Positions 17,662 to 26,211 of a DNA stretch of 64,000 bases are shown one piece after another. A program made the translations under genes and the position numbers. Positions within the stretch are counted from its first letter, which is position 1. Each line of letters opens with the position of its first letter. Origin of the DNA: Snuella lapsa. GTDB taxonomy: Bacteria; Bacteroidota; Bacteroidia; Flavobacteriales; Flavobacteriaceae. The notes under the pieces were generated by a model, which was not told the origin of the DNA, made no database searches, and worked only from the letters and a program-made list of their open reading frames with translations. The stretch is taken from contig NZ_BAABCY010000104.1 in NCBI RefSeq assembly GCF_039539345.1, positions 1 through 64,000 of the forward strand, read 5' to 3'.

Positions 17662-19950
17662 ATGATGTCTAAAATATATATAAAAATATTGAGTGTTTTT
17701 TCAATACTGCTTTTGGCTTCTTGTACAAATGATACATTCGAGCGCATTGCTATTGAAGAAAATAGAAATGAATCAGATTATGCAACTGGTACTGCACAAG
17801 TAAGACCGGATGCATTGGTACCTGGTAATGGCGTGCTTATGCAAGCTTTTTATTGGGACGTTACCGAAGGTGGTATATGGTGGGATAATGTTAAATCGAA
17901 GTTGGACGGATGGGCAGAAAATGGCATTGATGCTATTTGGATACCGCCAATCTCAAAAGGGCAATCGGGTGGTTTTTCTATGGGTTACGATCCTTTTGAT
18001 TATTTTGATTTTGGTGATTATGAGCAGCAAGGTTCTAAGGAAACCCGATTTGGTAACAGGGCGGAGTTGGAAGGTATGATCTCTAAGGCTCATGAAAATA
18101 GCATAGCGGTTATCGCAGATATGGTTATAAACCATAATAGTGGCGGTGATTTAGAGTATAACGAATTTAGACAGTTGGAATCTTATACGTCTTTTAAGCC
18201 TGCTTCGGGTATGTTTAGCCGTACTCAATATGATTTTCACCCTAATGCGGAGCACTTATTTGATGAGGGTAAGTTTGGTGGTTTTCCCGATTTGGATCTT
18301 TTAAATCCTTATGTACAAGATTGGATGTGGAAATCGGAGGAATCTGTTGCAAACTATTATTCTAATGTGTTGAAAATAGATGGTTGGCGTTTTGATTTTG
18401 TAAAGGGTTACGCGCCCGAAATAGTTAAGGAATGGGTAGAAACTGTTGGTGGTTATGCTATAGGCGAAAACTTTGATGGAAACTTAGCGGGGGTTGTTCA
18501 GCCCTGGGTAGAAAAATCTGGTGCTAGTGCTTTCGATTTTCCTAACTTTTTTAATATGCGTAATGCTTTTGAAAATAGTAATTTAACAAGTCTAACAGGG
18601 TCTAGTTTGTTTGCTAGTATGCCTAATAAAGCTGTTACTTTTGTTGGAAATCATGATACAGAGGCACGCGATGGGGGTAACGAATTTCCAGATAAATGGG
18701 AAACACATGCTTATGCTTTTATTATGAGTGCTCCAGGCTATCCAAGTGTGTTTTATTCGCATTATGAGGATAGTGGTGATGAGCAAAAGCAAAGAATACA
18801 GCAACTCATAAAGATAAGGCAGGAATTGGCGGCTGGCGATTGGATGGTTAATTATGTGGATACCGATGAGTTTATTGCTACGCGCACAGGCGATGGCGAA
18901 AAGCCCGGTTTGGTGCTGTATATAAATATTAGTAATGAGGAGGTGTCCAGAGATATCCAAACACATTGGGTTGATGCCAATGTAAAGGATTATACAGAAG
19001 AATTCTTTGTTTTTCAAAAATCGGATGCTTCGGGTATGGTTACTGTAAAGGCGCCTGCTAGTGGGTATGCTATTTGGGCCTATACAGATGAGGCACAAAC
19101 GGCATTTCCAGATATGTTGTACTTACCAGGGAATTACCAAGGTTGGGATCCTGCTTCGGCACCGTTTATATCTTCTGTGAATACACCTAATTTGGACGGC
19201 TTGTATTCTGGTCATGTCCAATTAACGGAAGCAACGAACGAATTTAAGTTTACCGATGCTCCTAATTGGGACAATGGTATATATGGCGATTCTGGGGATG
19301 GCAGCTCAGGGATGTTGGCTGCTCCAGGTAATAATGTTATGTTGGCAGGACCATTAGATTACGAAATACATGTCGATTTAATCAATAATACATGGTCTGC
19401 CAATACATGGGCTATTATTGGTGATGCTACTCCTAATGGGGGGGATGAACCCGATACCGATATGTCCTATGATTTTGAAAGAAATGTATGGACAGTGACG
19501 GCTAACTTAACAGATGGTCAGTTGAAATTTAGGGCCAATAATGGTTGGGAGGTTAACTTGGGCGATAATAGTGCAGATGGTTCTTTGGAATCTGGAGGCG
19601 ATAATATAGCTGTGACAGCAGGGAGCTATCAAATAGATTTGGATGTGCAAAATAACACTTATACCTTAGGAAATTGGGCTATAATAGGAGATGCTACTCC
19701 TAATGGATGGAATGACCCTGATACAGATATGACGTATGACGACGTGAATAGCGTTTGGGTTATAACTGCTGATTTGGTTGTTGGGGAGATGAAATTTAGG
19801 TTTAATAATGGTTGGGATGTTAATCTGGGAGATAACGGTGCTGATGGTACGTTGGAGTCTGGAGGAAGTAATGTTGCTGTTTCTACAGAAGGAAATTATA
19901 CCATAACCTTAGATTTAAATGCAAATACGTATAACTTGATGCTTAATTAG
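17662..19950 (+). CDS. Archaeal-type GH13 alpha-amylase lipoprotein with C-terminal SusE-like glucan-binding repeats
   Basis: A 762-residue lipoprotein (lipobox LASC, Cys21; two consecutive ATGs at 17662 and 17665). Residues about 55-475 are a GH13 amylase whose N-terminal part (MQAFYWDV, GGIWWD, AIWIPP, SGG.SMGYDP.DYFD) and tail (GDGEKPGLVLYIN) resemble the Pyrococcus-type enzymes of GH13 subfamily 7. Catalytic residues are Asp245 (GWRFD), Glu269 (AIGEN) and Asp332 (NHD). Then come a SusE/F-like module (about 480-580) and two 90-residue repeats (583-670, 672-762) opening WAIIGDATPNG, homologous to those in the preceding gene. It is the probable surface endo-amylase of the Sus complex. A strong terminator follows. 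Confidence 0.92.
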   Translation: MMSKIYIKILSVFSILLLASCTNDTFERIAIEENRNESDYATGTAQVRPDALVPGNGVLMQAFYWDVTEGGIWWDNVKSKLDGWAENGIDAIWIPPISKGQSGGFSMGYDPFDYFDFGDYEQQGSKETRFGNRAELEGMISKAHENSIAVIADMVINHNSGGDLEYNEFRQLESYTSFKPASGMFSRTQYDFHPNAEHLFDEGKFGGFPDLDLLNPYVQDWMWKSEESVANYYSNVLKIDGWRFDFVKGYAPEIVKEWVETVGGYAIGENFDGNLAGVVQPWVEKSGASAFDFPNFFNMRNAFENSNLTSLTGSSLFASMPNKAVTFVGNHDTEARDGGNEFPDKWETHAYAFIMSAPGYPSVFYSHYEDSGDEQKQRIQQLIKIRQELAAGDWMVNYVDTDEFIATRTGDGEKPGLVLYINISNEEVSRDIQTHWVDANVKDYTEEFFVFQKSDASGMVTVKAPASGYAIWAYTDEAQTAFPDMLYLPGNYQGWDPASAPFISSVNTPNLDGLYSGHVQLTEATNEFKFTDAPNWDNGIYGDSGDGSSGMLAAPGNNVMLAGPLDYEIHVDLINNTWSANTWAIIGDATPNGGDEPDTDMSYDFERNVWTVTANLTDGQLKFRANNGWEVNLGDNSADGSLESGGDNIAVTAGSYQIDLDVQNNTYTLGNWAIIGDATPNGWNDPDTDMTYDDVNSVWVITADLVVGEMKFRFNNGWDVNLGDNGADGTLESGGSNVAVSTEGNYTITLDLNANTYNLMLN

Positions 19951-19983
19951 GTTTTTTAATTTGATGACTAATTCAAACAAAAG

Positions 19984-20012
19984 AAGGCTACCTGTTTTGG
20001 GTAGCCTTTTTT
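19984..20012 (+). terminator. Rho-independent terminator of the sus operon
   Basis: AAGGCTACC (19984-19992) pairs with GGTAGCCTT (20000-20008) around a 7-nt loop and is followed by T's. An A-rich 5' side makes it usable for the converging minus-strand small lipoprotein gene too. Confidence 0.85.
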
Positions 20013-20027
20013 AATGGATAAGCTTAA

Positions 20028-20318
20028 TTAATGTTCGTCTTTTACTTCTTCTAGTTTGTTTTTTACCGCATCAGCAGTAGCATCAACAGCTTCGCCTGCT
20101 TCCTCAACGGCTGCGTCAACAGCATCACCAGCAGCATCGGCTGCCTCTTCAACGGCTTCTTCGACTGCATTTGCAGCTTCTTCAACAGCTTCGCCAGTAG
20201 CTTCAGCAGCATTTTCAATAGCGGCTTCTACAGAATCTGGTTTTTTTGTCTCTCTACAAGAAGTGAAAGCAAGACCTAATGCAACCAAAAGTGCGGTACT
20301 TAATACTAGTTTTTTCAT
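20028..20318 (-). CDS. Small Ala/Glu-rich helical lipoprotein, function unknown
   Basis: A 96-residue protein with signal MKKLVLSTALLVALGLAFTSC (Cys21). The mature part is almost wholly Ala, Glu, Asp and Val in repeating units of the type EAAxxAxxEAVEEA, predicting one long amphipathic helix similar in look to apolipoprotein-like or LEA-like proteins. I cannot name a family. Comparable small lipoproteins are common in Flavobacteria and may coat or tether membranes, or act in stress, but no function is shown. It is convergent with the sus operon and shares its terminator. The repetitive GCN codons keep the opposite strand open as well. Confidence 0.75.
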   Translation of the reverse strand: MKKLVLSTALLVALGLAFTSCRETKKPDSVEAAIENAAEATGEAVEEAANAVEEAVEEAADAAGDAVDAAVEEAGEAVDATADAVKNKLEEVKDEH

Positions 20319-20471
20319 TTGTTTAAGTTTTAGTGTTAATTGTTTAGTTTTAAAAAATGTTAATATTGAAGTGATTAAAAAAGTTTAAACCACTTCGTTG
20401 AATATAATAGTTTTTGTTTAAAATAAATTTAAGATTGTGTTTATTTTTTTACGACAACTGTTAAATTCAGC

Positions 20472-21734
20472 TTATATACGTAAGTAGTCTAATATTTGGA
20501 TGACGGCACCTTTATTTTTTTTTATATAATTAAGATTGTTGTTGCCTGCTTGGGTGCGTTTGTCTGGATTTTTAATTAAATCGTGAAGTATGGTATTAAA
20601 AGCGGATTGATTGGATATGGAAAACATGCCGCCATTATCGATCATGGCTTGTGCTTCTGGGAATTTTTTATGGTTATTGCCTATAATTATGGGAATGCCA
20701 AATACGGCTGGCTCCAAGGTGTTGTGTAAGCCTGTGGTTCCCAAGGCTCCTCCAACGTAAGCAATATCTGCATAACTGTAAATTTTGGAAAGGATTCCTA
20801 TGGTGTCGATAATAAATACCTGGGCATCAGAAAGTGTACAGGTGTCTTTTTCTGAAAACAAACAGGTTTTTACCTGGAGCTTTTCCAGAATATGTGCTAT
20901 TTGATTGGTTTTAATGTTGTGAGGGGCAATAATGAATTTAGTATCTCCTGTCGCGTTTTCATTAATATAATTAATGAGTAAGGCTTCACCTTCTGGCCAG
21001 GTACTTCCGGCAACAATACATAATTTATTTTGTTTAAAGGTTTTTATAAAGTCAAGGTTGTTATTTTGCGATAACTGACTGGTAACACGGTCAAATCGTG
21101 TGTCGCCAGCAACAGTTGTCTTGGTGTAACCTATGCTTTCCAACAGGTTCTTAGAGTGTTCGTTTTGTGTAAAAATATGTTCAAATGTAAATAGGGCTTG
21201 CTTAAGTGATTTTCCATACCATTTAAAATAGGATTGCGATTTTCTGAAGGCTGCCGAGATGAGTATGGCACGTCCTTGTCTCTTTTTTAGTGCCTTTAAA
21301 AAATTGGGCCAGATGTCGTATTTAACAAAAACAGTAAGTTCTGGATTGACAAGGTCTAAAAATCGTTTAGCGTTGCTTTCCGTGTCGAGTGGTATGTATA
21401 CAATAACATCTGCAACGGGGCTGTTCTTTTGAATTTCATAGCCCGATGGAGAAAAAAAGCTTAATACAATTTTATGCTGTTTGTAATGTTCACGCAATGC
21501 TTTAAAAACAGGAAGCCCTTGTTCGTATTCGCCCAGGGATGCGCAATGAAACCAAAGGGTCTTGTCTGTCTTGTTTAGATGTTGGTTTAGTAGGTTAAAA
21601 GTACAAGTGCGTCCATTTACACCGCGTTTAATTTTGGTGTTGAACGGGCTTAGCATATTAAGTCCTAAGTTAGCCAGATGGATGCCGGTATTGTATATAA
21701 AACCCAATGTTTTTTCTTTGGAGCTAAAATACAT
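20472..21734 (-). CDS. waaA: 3-deoxy-D-manno-octulosonic acid (KDO) transferase
   Basis: This enzyme transfers KDO from CMP-KDO to lipid A at the inner membrane. The frame continues to 21896, but the ATG at 21734 (MYFSSKEKTLGFIYN) gives a normal length (420 residues) and places the N-terminal membrane helix correctly. The N-terminal glycosyltransferase domain shows WFHCASLGEYEQGLP (with the catalytic Glu), and VFVKYDIWPNFL. The C-terminal GT-B domain shows AGSTWPEGE, YVGGALGTTGLHNTLEPAVFG and a final coil. It lies divergent from the aminotransferase/galE pair, so all three may serve the cell envelope. Confidence 0.9.
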   Translation of the reverse strand: MYFSSKEKTLGFIYNTGIHLANLGLNMLSPFNTKIKRGVNGRTCTFNLLNQHLNKTDKTLWFHCASLGEYEQGLPVFKALREHYKQHKIVLSFFSPSGYEIQKNSPVADVIVYIPLDTESNAKRFLDLVNPELTVFVKYDIWPNFLKALKKRQGRAILISAAFRKSQSYFKWYGKSLKQALFTFEHIFTQNEHSKNLLESIGYTKTTVAGDTRFDRVTSQLSQNNNLDFIKTFKQNKLCIVAGSTWPEGEALLINYINENATGDTKFIIAPHNIKTNQIAHILEKLQVKTCLFSEKDTCTLSDAQVFIIDTIGILSKIYSYADIAYVGGALGTTGLHNTLEPAVFGIPIIIGNNHKKFPEAQAMIDNGGMFSISNQSAFNTILHDLIKNPDKRTQAGNNNLNYIKKNKGAVIQILDYLRI

Positions 21735-21857
21735 TTCTTTAGAATAATTCCCTTGAAAATATATAATTGTTTTAAAGAACTCAATTTGATATAACAATTT
21801 ATTAAAACTTAATTTAATTATAACATTATTCATGAATCTTTCATTGGTAACGTGTGT

Positions 21858-21865
21858 TAATTTTG
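21858..21865 (+). promoter_or_regulatory. Candidate -7 element for the aminotransferase-galE operon
   Basis: TAATTTTG matches the Bacteroidetes -7 consensus TAnnTTTG. No TTG lies at the usual 17-23 nt upstream, so support is partial. The predicted start would leave about 85 nt of leader. Confidence 0.3.
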
Positions 21866-21955
21866 TAATTTCGTAGCTTATTAAACTTACGGGCATGCAT
21901 TAGAAATAAGTCCTGTTTATTCCCAAATATTAACATGGACTCTAATTTTTTTTAG

Positions 21956-23110
21956 ATGAAGAAAATTCAAATGGTCGACCTAAAAGGTCAATATGAAGCG
22001 ATCAAGGGTGTTGTTAATCCTTCAATAGAGGAAGTTATTGAAAATACAGCGTTTATTAATGGTCCTAAAGTTCATGAGTTCCAACATAATTTAGAACGTT
22101 ATCTTGGTGTTAAGCATGTTATTCCTTGTGCTAATGGAACGGATGCTTTACAGATAGCCATGATGGGCTTGGGGTTAAAGCCAGGTGATGAGGTTATTAC
22201 GGCCGATTTTACTTTTGCAGCGACAGTAGAGGTAATAGCACTGCTTAACTTAACACCTGTTTTGGTAGATGTTAATGAAGACGACTTTAATATTAGTATT
22301 GAGGCGATTAAAAGGGCTATTACACCAAAAACCAAAGCGATTGTTCCTGTGCATTTATTTGGTCAGTGTGCCAATATGGAAGCCATTATGGAGCTTGCTG
22401 AAGCGCATAATTTATATGTTATTGAAGATAACGCCCAAGCGATTGGAGCAAATTACACTTATAAGGATGGAGCTAAGGCAAAAGCAGGTACTATAGGCCA
22501 TGTTGCTTCTACATCCTTCTTTCCTTCAAAGAATTTAGGTTGTTATGGGGATGGTGGTGCTATTTTTACAAACGATGATGCTTTGGCCCATACCATTCGC
22601 GGTATTGTAAACCATGGCATGTATGAACGTTACCATCACGATGTGGTGGGTGTAAATTCAAGATTGGACAGTATACAGGCTGCTGTATTGGATGCTAAGT
22701 TGCCTCATTTGGATAGTTATAATAAAGCGAGACAAGAGGCCGCAAGAAAATATAATAAAGCTTTTGAAGCCTATGAAAATATAATAACCCCTAAGGTGTC
22801 GAATGGTTGCAAGGAAATTTGTGATACTTGCGATTGCCATGTTTTCCATCAATATACATTGCGAGTTATAGGAACCGATAGGGACGCTTTAGCTAAACAT
22901 TTAAATGAACAGGGCATTCCATGTGGGGTGTATTATCCAATTCCGTTACACAGGCAAAAAGCTTATGCTGATGCGCGTTATAATGAAGATGATTTTAAAG
23001 TGACCAATCAATTAATACAGGATGTTATTTCATTACCAATGCATACTGAGCTGGATGACGAACAAATAGAGTATATTACCGAAACAGTTATAAAATTTAC
23101 AAATGGATAA
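21956..23110 (+). CDS. PLP-dependent sugar aminotransferase (DegT/DnrJ/EryC1/StrS family)
   Basis: A 384-residue cytosolic enzyme that would transfer an amino group to a nucleotide-linked keto-sugar for LPS or capsule synthesis. Visible motifs: substrate loop GTDALQIAMMGLGLKPGDEV, VIEDNAQAIGA, and the PLP lysine in FFPSKNLGCYGDGG (Lys192). It is closest in look to WlbC/WbpE-type enzymes. An unusual cluster of four cysteines (285, 289, 292, 294: CKEICDTCDC) sits just before HVFHQYTLR, where many relatives have a short loop. The stop overlaps the galE start by 8 bp, so the two are co-translated. The exact sugar is unknown. Confidence 0.88.
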   Translation: MKKIQMVDLKGQYEAIKGVVNPSIEEVIENTAFINGPKVHEFQHNLERYLGVKHVIPCANGTDALQIAMMGLGLKPGDEVITADFTFAATVEVIALLNLTPVLVDVNEDDFNISIEAIKRAITPKTKAIVPVHLFGQCANMEAIMELAEAHNLYVIEDNAQAIGANYTYKDGAKAKAGTIGHVASTSFFPSKNLGCYGDGGAIFTNDDALAHTIRGIVNHGMYERYHHDVVGVNSRLDSIQAAVLDAKLPHLDSYNKARQEAARKYNKAFEAYENIITPKVSNGCKEICDTCDCHVFHQYTLRVIGTDRDALAKHLNEQGIPCGVYYPIPLHRQKAYADARYNEDDFKVTNQLIQDVISLPMHTELDDEQIEYITETVIKFTNG

Positions 23111-24122
23111 AATATTAGTTACAGGAGGGTTGGGGTTTATAGGGTCCCATACGGTTGTAGAGTTACAGAATGAAGGTTATGAAGTTGTTATTATCGACGA
23201 TTTATCGAATTCAACCGAAAAGGTTTTGGATGGTATTACTGCGATAACTGGTAAGAAACCGATTTTTGTAAAACTTGATTTGAAAGATAAAGCAGGTGTT
23301 GAATCGTTTTTTAAGGCGCATAGTGATGTAAAGGGGGTTATTCATTTTGCGGCGAGTAAAGCTGTAGGTGAAAGTGTAGAAAAGCCTTTGTTGTATTATG
23401 AAAACAATATTAATACATTGGTATACATCTTAAAGGAGTTACAAAAGTTGCCTTCGGCTTCGTTTATTTTTAGCTCATCTTGTACGGTTTATGGACAGGC
23501 CGATGAATTGCCAATTACTGAGAATGCACCGGTAAAGCAAGCTGAATCGCCTTATGGAAATACTAAGCAAATAGGAGAAGAAATTATTAGAGATACTTGT
23601 AAAGTATCATCTTCTATTAAAGCTATTGCACTTCGTTATTTTAATCCGGTAGGAGCACACGAATCGGTTGAAATTGGGGAGTTGCCAATAGGGGTGCCAC
23701 AAAATTTAGTGCCATTTATCACGCAAACGGGTATTGGGTTACGTGAACAGCTGTCTGTTTTTGGTGATGATTACCCAACGCCAGATGGTACTTGTATTAG
23801 GGATTATATCCATGTTGTGGATTTAGCAAAAGCTCATGTGGTGGCTCTTAAGCGTCTTTTGGAAGATAAGAATAAGGAGAACTACGAAACTTTTAATTTG
23901 GGGACAGGTAAAGGGAGTTCTGTTTTAGAGGTAGTTGGTGCTTTTGAACGTGTTTCAGGGAAAAAACTGAACTATAAAATTGTAGGCAGAAGAGAAGGTG
24001 ATATCATCTCTGCTTATGCTGATACTACAAAAGCCAATGAAGAGTTAGGCTGGAAAACTAAGTTGACTTTAGACGATGCTTTGCGTTCTGCATGGAATTG
24101 GGAACAAAAAGTGCGAGGTTAA
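23103..24122 (+). CDS. galE: UDP-glucose 4-epimerase
   Basis: A 339-residue extended short-chain dehydrogenase. The NAD-binding GGLGFIGSH starts at residue 8. The catalytic SSSCTVYG and YGNTK (Tyr-x3-Lys) follow near residues 125-155, and the substrate region ALRYFNPVGAH and GTCIRDYIHVVDLAKAHV are typical of GalE. It interconverts UDP-glucose and UDP-galactose (or the GlcNAc pair). It overlaps the aminotransferase by 8 bp, suggesting a role in surface sugar supply beyond galactose catabolism. A terminator follows. Confidence 0.93.
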   Translation: MDKILVTGGLGFIGSHTVVELQNEGYEVVIIDDLSNSTEKVLDGITAITGKKPIFVKLDLKDKAGVESFFKAHSDVKGVIHFAASKAVGESVEKPLLYYENNINTLVYILKELQKLPSASFIFSSSCTVYGQADELPITENAPVKQAESPYGNTKQIGEEIIRDTCKVSSSIKAIALRYFNPVGAHESVEIGELPIGVPQNLVPFITQTGIGLREQLSVFGDDYPTPDGTCIRDYIHVVDLAKAHVVALKRLLEDKNKENYETFNLGTGKGSSVLEVVGAFERVSGKKLNYKIVGRREGDIISAYADTTKANEELGWKTKLTLDDALRSAWNWEQKVRG

Positions 24123-24142
24123 GTCGATACTTTTAATGATAG

Positions 24143-24176
24143 AAAAAGGCTGCTAAATTGTTTTTAGTAGCCTTTT
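24143..24176 (+). terminator. Terminator after galE
   Basis: AAAAAGGCTGCTAAA and TTTAGTAGCCTTTT form a stem with one mismatch around a short T-rich loop, ending in TTTT. The A-run at the 5' side would also allow action in the reverse direction. Confidence 0.75.
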
Positions 24177-24288
24177 ATGCTTTTAGACAGACCGGATTTT
24201 CAAAGCCTTATTGTTAATGAAAGCAATACAGGGTCAACCTGTTAGCTTAAAGTTGTATATTTATATACTAACCAATTAAGCTTCATTT

Positions 24289-25569
24289 ATGAAAAGACTG
24301 CTTTTTTTAGTGCTGTTATTGCTACTTTCATTTAAAGGAATTTCTCAGGATACATATTTACACTGTGGTAAAGTTATTGATACTAAAAACGGTGATGTTC
24401 TAAAGGAAAAAACAGTTATAGTCTCAGGCAACAAAATTATTGCGGTAGAAAACGGTTACATAAACCCAGAATCTTCTGGTGATGTGGTGGTCGATTTAAA
24501 GGATAAGACCGTAATGCCGGGACTAATAGATATGCATGTGCATATAGAACACGAAACGAATCCGAATCGTTATTTGGAGAAATTCACATTGAATGACGCC
24601 GATATTGCATTTAATGCTCAGAAGTTTGCTAAGGCAACGCTGCTGGCGGGTTTTACAACGGTAAGAGACTTAGGGGGAACGGGGATTAATATATCGCTTA
24701 GAAACGCCATTAACGCCGATAAAGTGGATGGTCCCAGAATTTTTACTTCTGGTAAATCCTTAGCGACCACTGGAGGGCATGCAGACCCTACGAATGGTAG
24801 GCGTAAAGATTTAATTGGTGATCCAGGGCCCAAAGAAGGGGTTGTAAACAGTGTTGATGATGCTAAAAAAGCGGTACGTCAGCGGTATAAAAATGGTGCC
24901 GATTGTATCAAGATTACAGCTACGGGAGGGGTATTAAGTGTCGCAAAGAGTGGCACAAATCCGCAGTTTACTATTGAGGAAATTAAAGCAATTTGCGAAA
25001 CTGCTAAAGATTACGGGATGCATGTTGCTGCTCATGCGCATGGCGATGAAGGTATGAAACGTGCTATTCTGGGAGGCGTAAAAACCATAGAACACGGTAC
25101 TTTAATGAGTGAGGAAACTATGGAGCTTATGAAACAGTACAACGCCTATTATGTGCCTACCATTACTGCTGGAAAAGAAGTGGAACAAAAGGCTAAAATA
25201 AAAGGCTTTTATCCGGAGATAGTGGTGCCCAAAGCATTAGCCATCGGGCCTCAAATTCAAAATACTTTTGCTTTGGCCTATAAGAAAGGTGTGGGGATAG
25301 CTTTTGGAACAGATGCGGGTGTATTTAAACACGGGGACAATGCGAAAGAATTTGGGTACATGGTTCAATCTGGAATGCCGGCAATGGAAGCTATACAATC
25401 TGCGACGGTAACGAATGCTTTAATATTGGAAAAGGAGGAAGAATTAGGGCAGATATATCCGGGGTTTATAGCCGATATTATAGCAACTACCGAGGATCCT
25501 ACAAAAAACATTGCTACTATGGAAGATGTGGTTTTTGTTATGAAGGAAGGTAAGATTTATAAAGATTAG
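24289..25569 (+). CDS. Secreted amidohydrolase (imidazolonepropionase/Xaa-Pro dipeptidase-like)
   Basis: A 426-residue amidohydrolase with signal peptide MKRLLFLVLLLLLSFKGIS-Q, so periplasmic. Metal-site motifs are in order: DMHVHIE (His83, His85), the carboxylated-lysine segment GADCIKITATGG, AAHAHGDEG, IEHGT and GTDAGVFKHGDN. This set is typical of binuclear zinc members of subtype I related to prolidase and organophosphate hydrolases (Sgx9260-like), which cut dipeptides or N-acyl amino acids. The true substrate is not evident. Stand-alone gene, flanked by terminators. Confidence 0.88.
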   Translation: MKRLLFLVLLLLLSFKGISQDTYLHCGKVIDTKNGDVLKEKTVIVSGNKIIAVENGYINPESSGDVVVDLKDKTVMPGLIDMHVHIEHETNPNRYLEKFTLNDADIAFNAQKFAKATLLAGFTTVRDLGGTGINISLRNAINADKVDGPRIFTSGKSLATTGGHADPTNGRRKDLIGDPGPKEGVVNSVDDAKKAVRQRYKNGADCIKITATGGVLSVAKSGTNPQFTIEEIKAICETAKDYGMHVAAHAHGDEGMKRAILGGVKTIEHGTLMSEETMELMKQYNAYYVPTITAGKEVEQKAKIKGFYPEIVVPKALAIGPQIQNTFALAYKKGVGIAFGTDAGVFKHGDNAKEFGYMVQSGMPAMEAIQSATVTNALILEKEEELGQIYPGFIADIIATTEDPTKNIATMEDVVFVMKEGKIYKD

Positions 25570-25578
25570 AAAAGGAAC

Positions 25579-25707
25579 AAAAAGGCCTGAAAAGTGTCAT
25601 TTTGAATGAAATGAAGAATCTCTTAAAATTTAATTTATTGTTTTTAATGTATTAAGATTCTTCGCTCCGCTCTGAATGACAAAATAAATCACTTTTCAGG
25701 CCTTTTT
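25579..25707. repeat. 129-bp REP/MITE-like long hairpin, also a bidirectional terminator
   Basis: The outer arms are 18-bp perfect complements: AAAAAGGCCTGAAAAGTG at 25579-25596 and its complement at 25690-25707, ending in T5. Nested inside are a second imperfect pair beginning GTCATTTTGAATGAA at 25596 and ending CGCTCTGAATGAC at 25680. The inner GTCATT...GAATCTT / AAGATTC...AATGAC arms resemble dispersed hairpins found in many copies in Bacteroidetes genomes. It separates two converging genes (amidohydrolase and lspA) and can stop both. Confidence 0.75.
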
Positions 25708-25725
25708 AACTTCAAATATTTTAAG

Positions 25726-26211
25726 CTACTTTTTCTTTTTAAAACTGACAAATACCAAAATAATCATGCCCGTTGTAACCGAAAGATCGGCCATGTTAAA
25801 AATGCCGGTTCTAAAAATACCTCCTAAATCAATGTGAAAAAAGTCGGTTACCGAACCATAAACAATACGGTCGTATACATTGGCAATACCACCACCAATA
25901 ATACTGGCAAAAGCAAAAAGGGATAGTTTGTCCAAAGACTTGTCCTTAAGGATATGGCGTAGTACAAGGCCAAGTACAATTATAGGTAGTATAAGTAATA
26001 ATATAAGTCTGAGGGTAGGGTTAAAATCGCTGCCCATACCTAAAAAAGCACCTGTGTTTTCTACGTTATGTAGGGTGAAATAATCACCAATAATTTGAGA
26101 CCTTTGCGAAGAAGGTACATAAATCCTAACGATAACCTTGGAGATTTGATCTATGGCTATCGTTATAAAAATTACTAAGGCAATATATAGAGTGCGTTTT
26201 GATAACTTCAT
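25726..26211 (-). CDS. lspA: Lipoprotein signal peptidase II
   Basis: A 161-residue inner-membrane aspartic protease with four membrane helices. It cuts prolipoprotein signal peptides before the lipid-modified Cys, a function needed for the many lipoproteins in this window. Catalytic aspartates are visible in GGGIANVYDR (Asp114) and FNMADLSV (Asp142); VENTGAFLG is the conserved second motif. Its ATG abuts the fabD stop (26211/26212), so both are one transcript. Confidence 0.95.
   Translation of the reverse strand: MKLSKRTLYIALVIFITIAIDQISKVIVRIYVPSSQRSQIIGDYFTLHNVENTGAFLGMGSDFNPTLRLILLLILPIIVLGLVLRHILKDKSLDKLSLFAFASIIGGGIANVYDRIVYGSVTDFFHIDLGGIFRTGIFNMADLSVTTGMIILVFVSFKKKK

Noticed and set aside
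18592..19098. Minus-strand open frame of 168 codons opposite the plus-strand amylase
   Set aside because: It lies wholly within the GH13 catalytic region and has no protein-like motifs.
20056..20388. Plus-strand open frame opposite the Ala/Glu-rich lipoprotein
   Set aside because: Low-complexity Ser/Ala translation produced by the repeated GCN codons; the minus strand has a proper lipoprotein signal.
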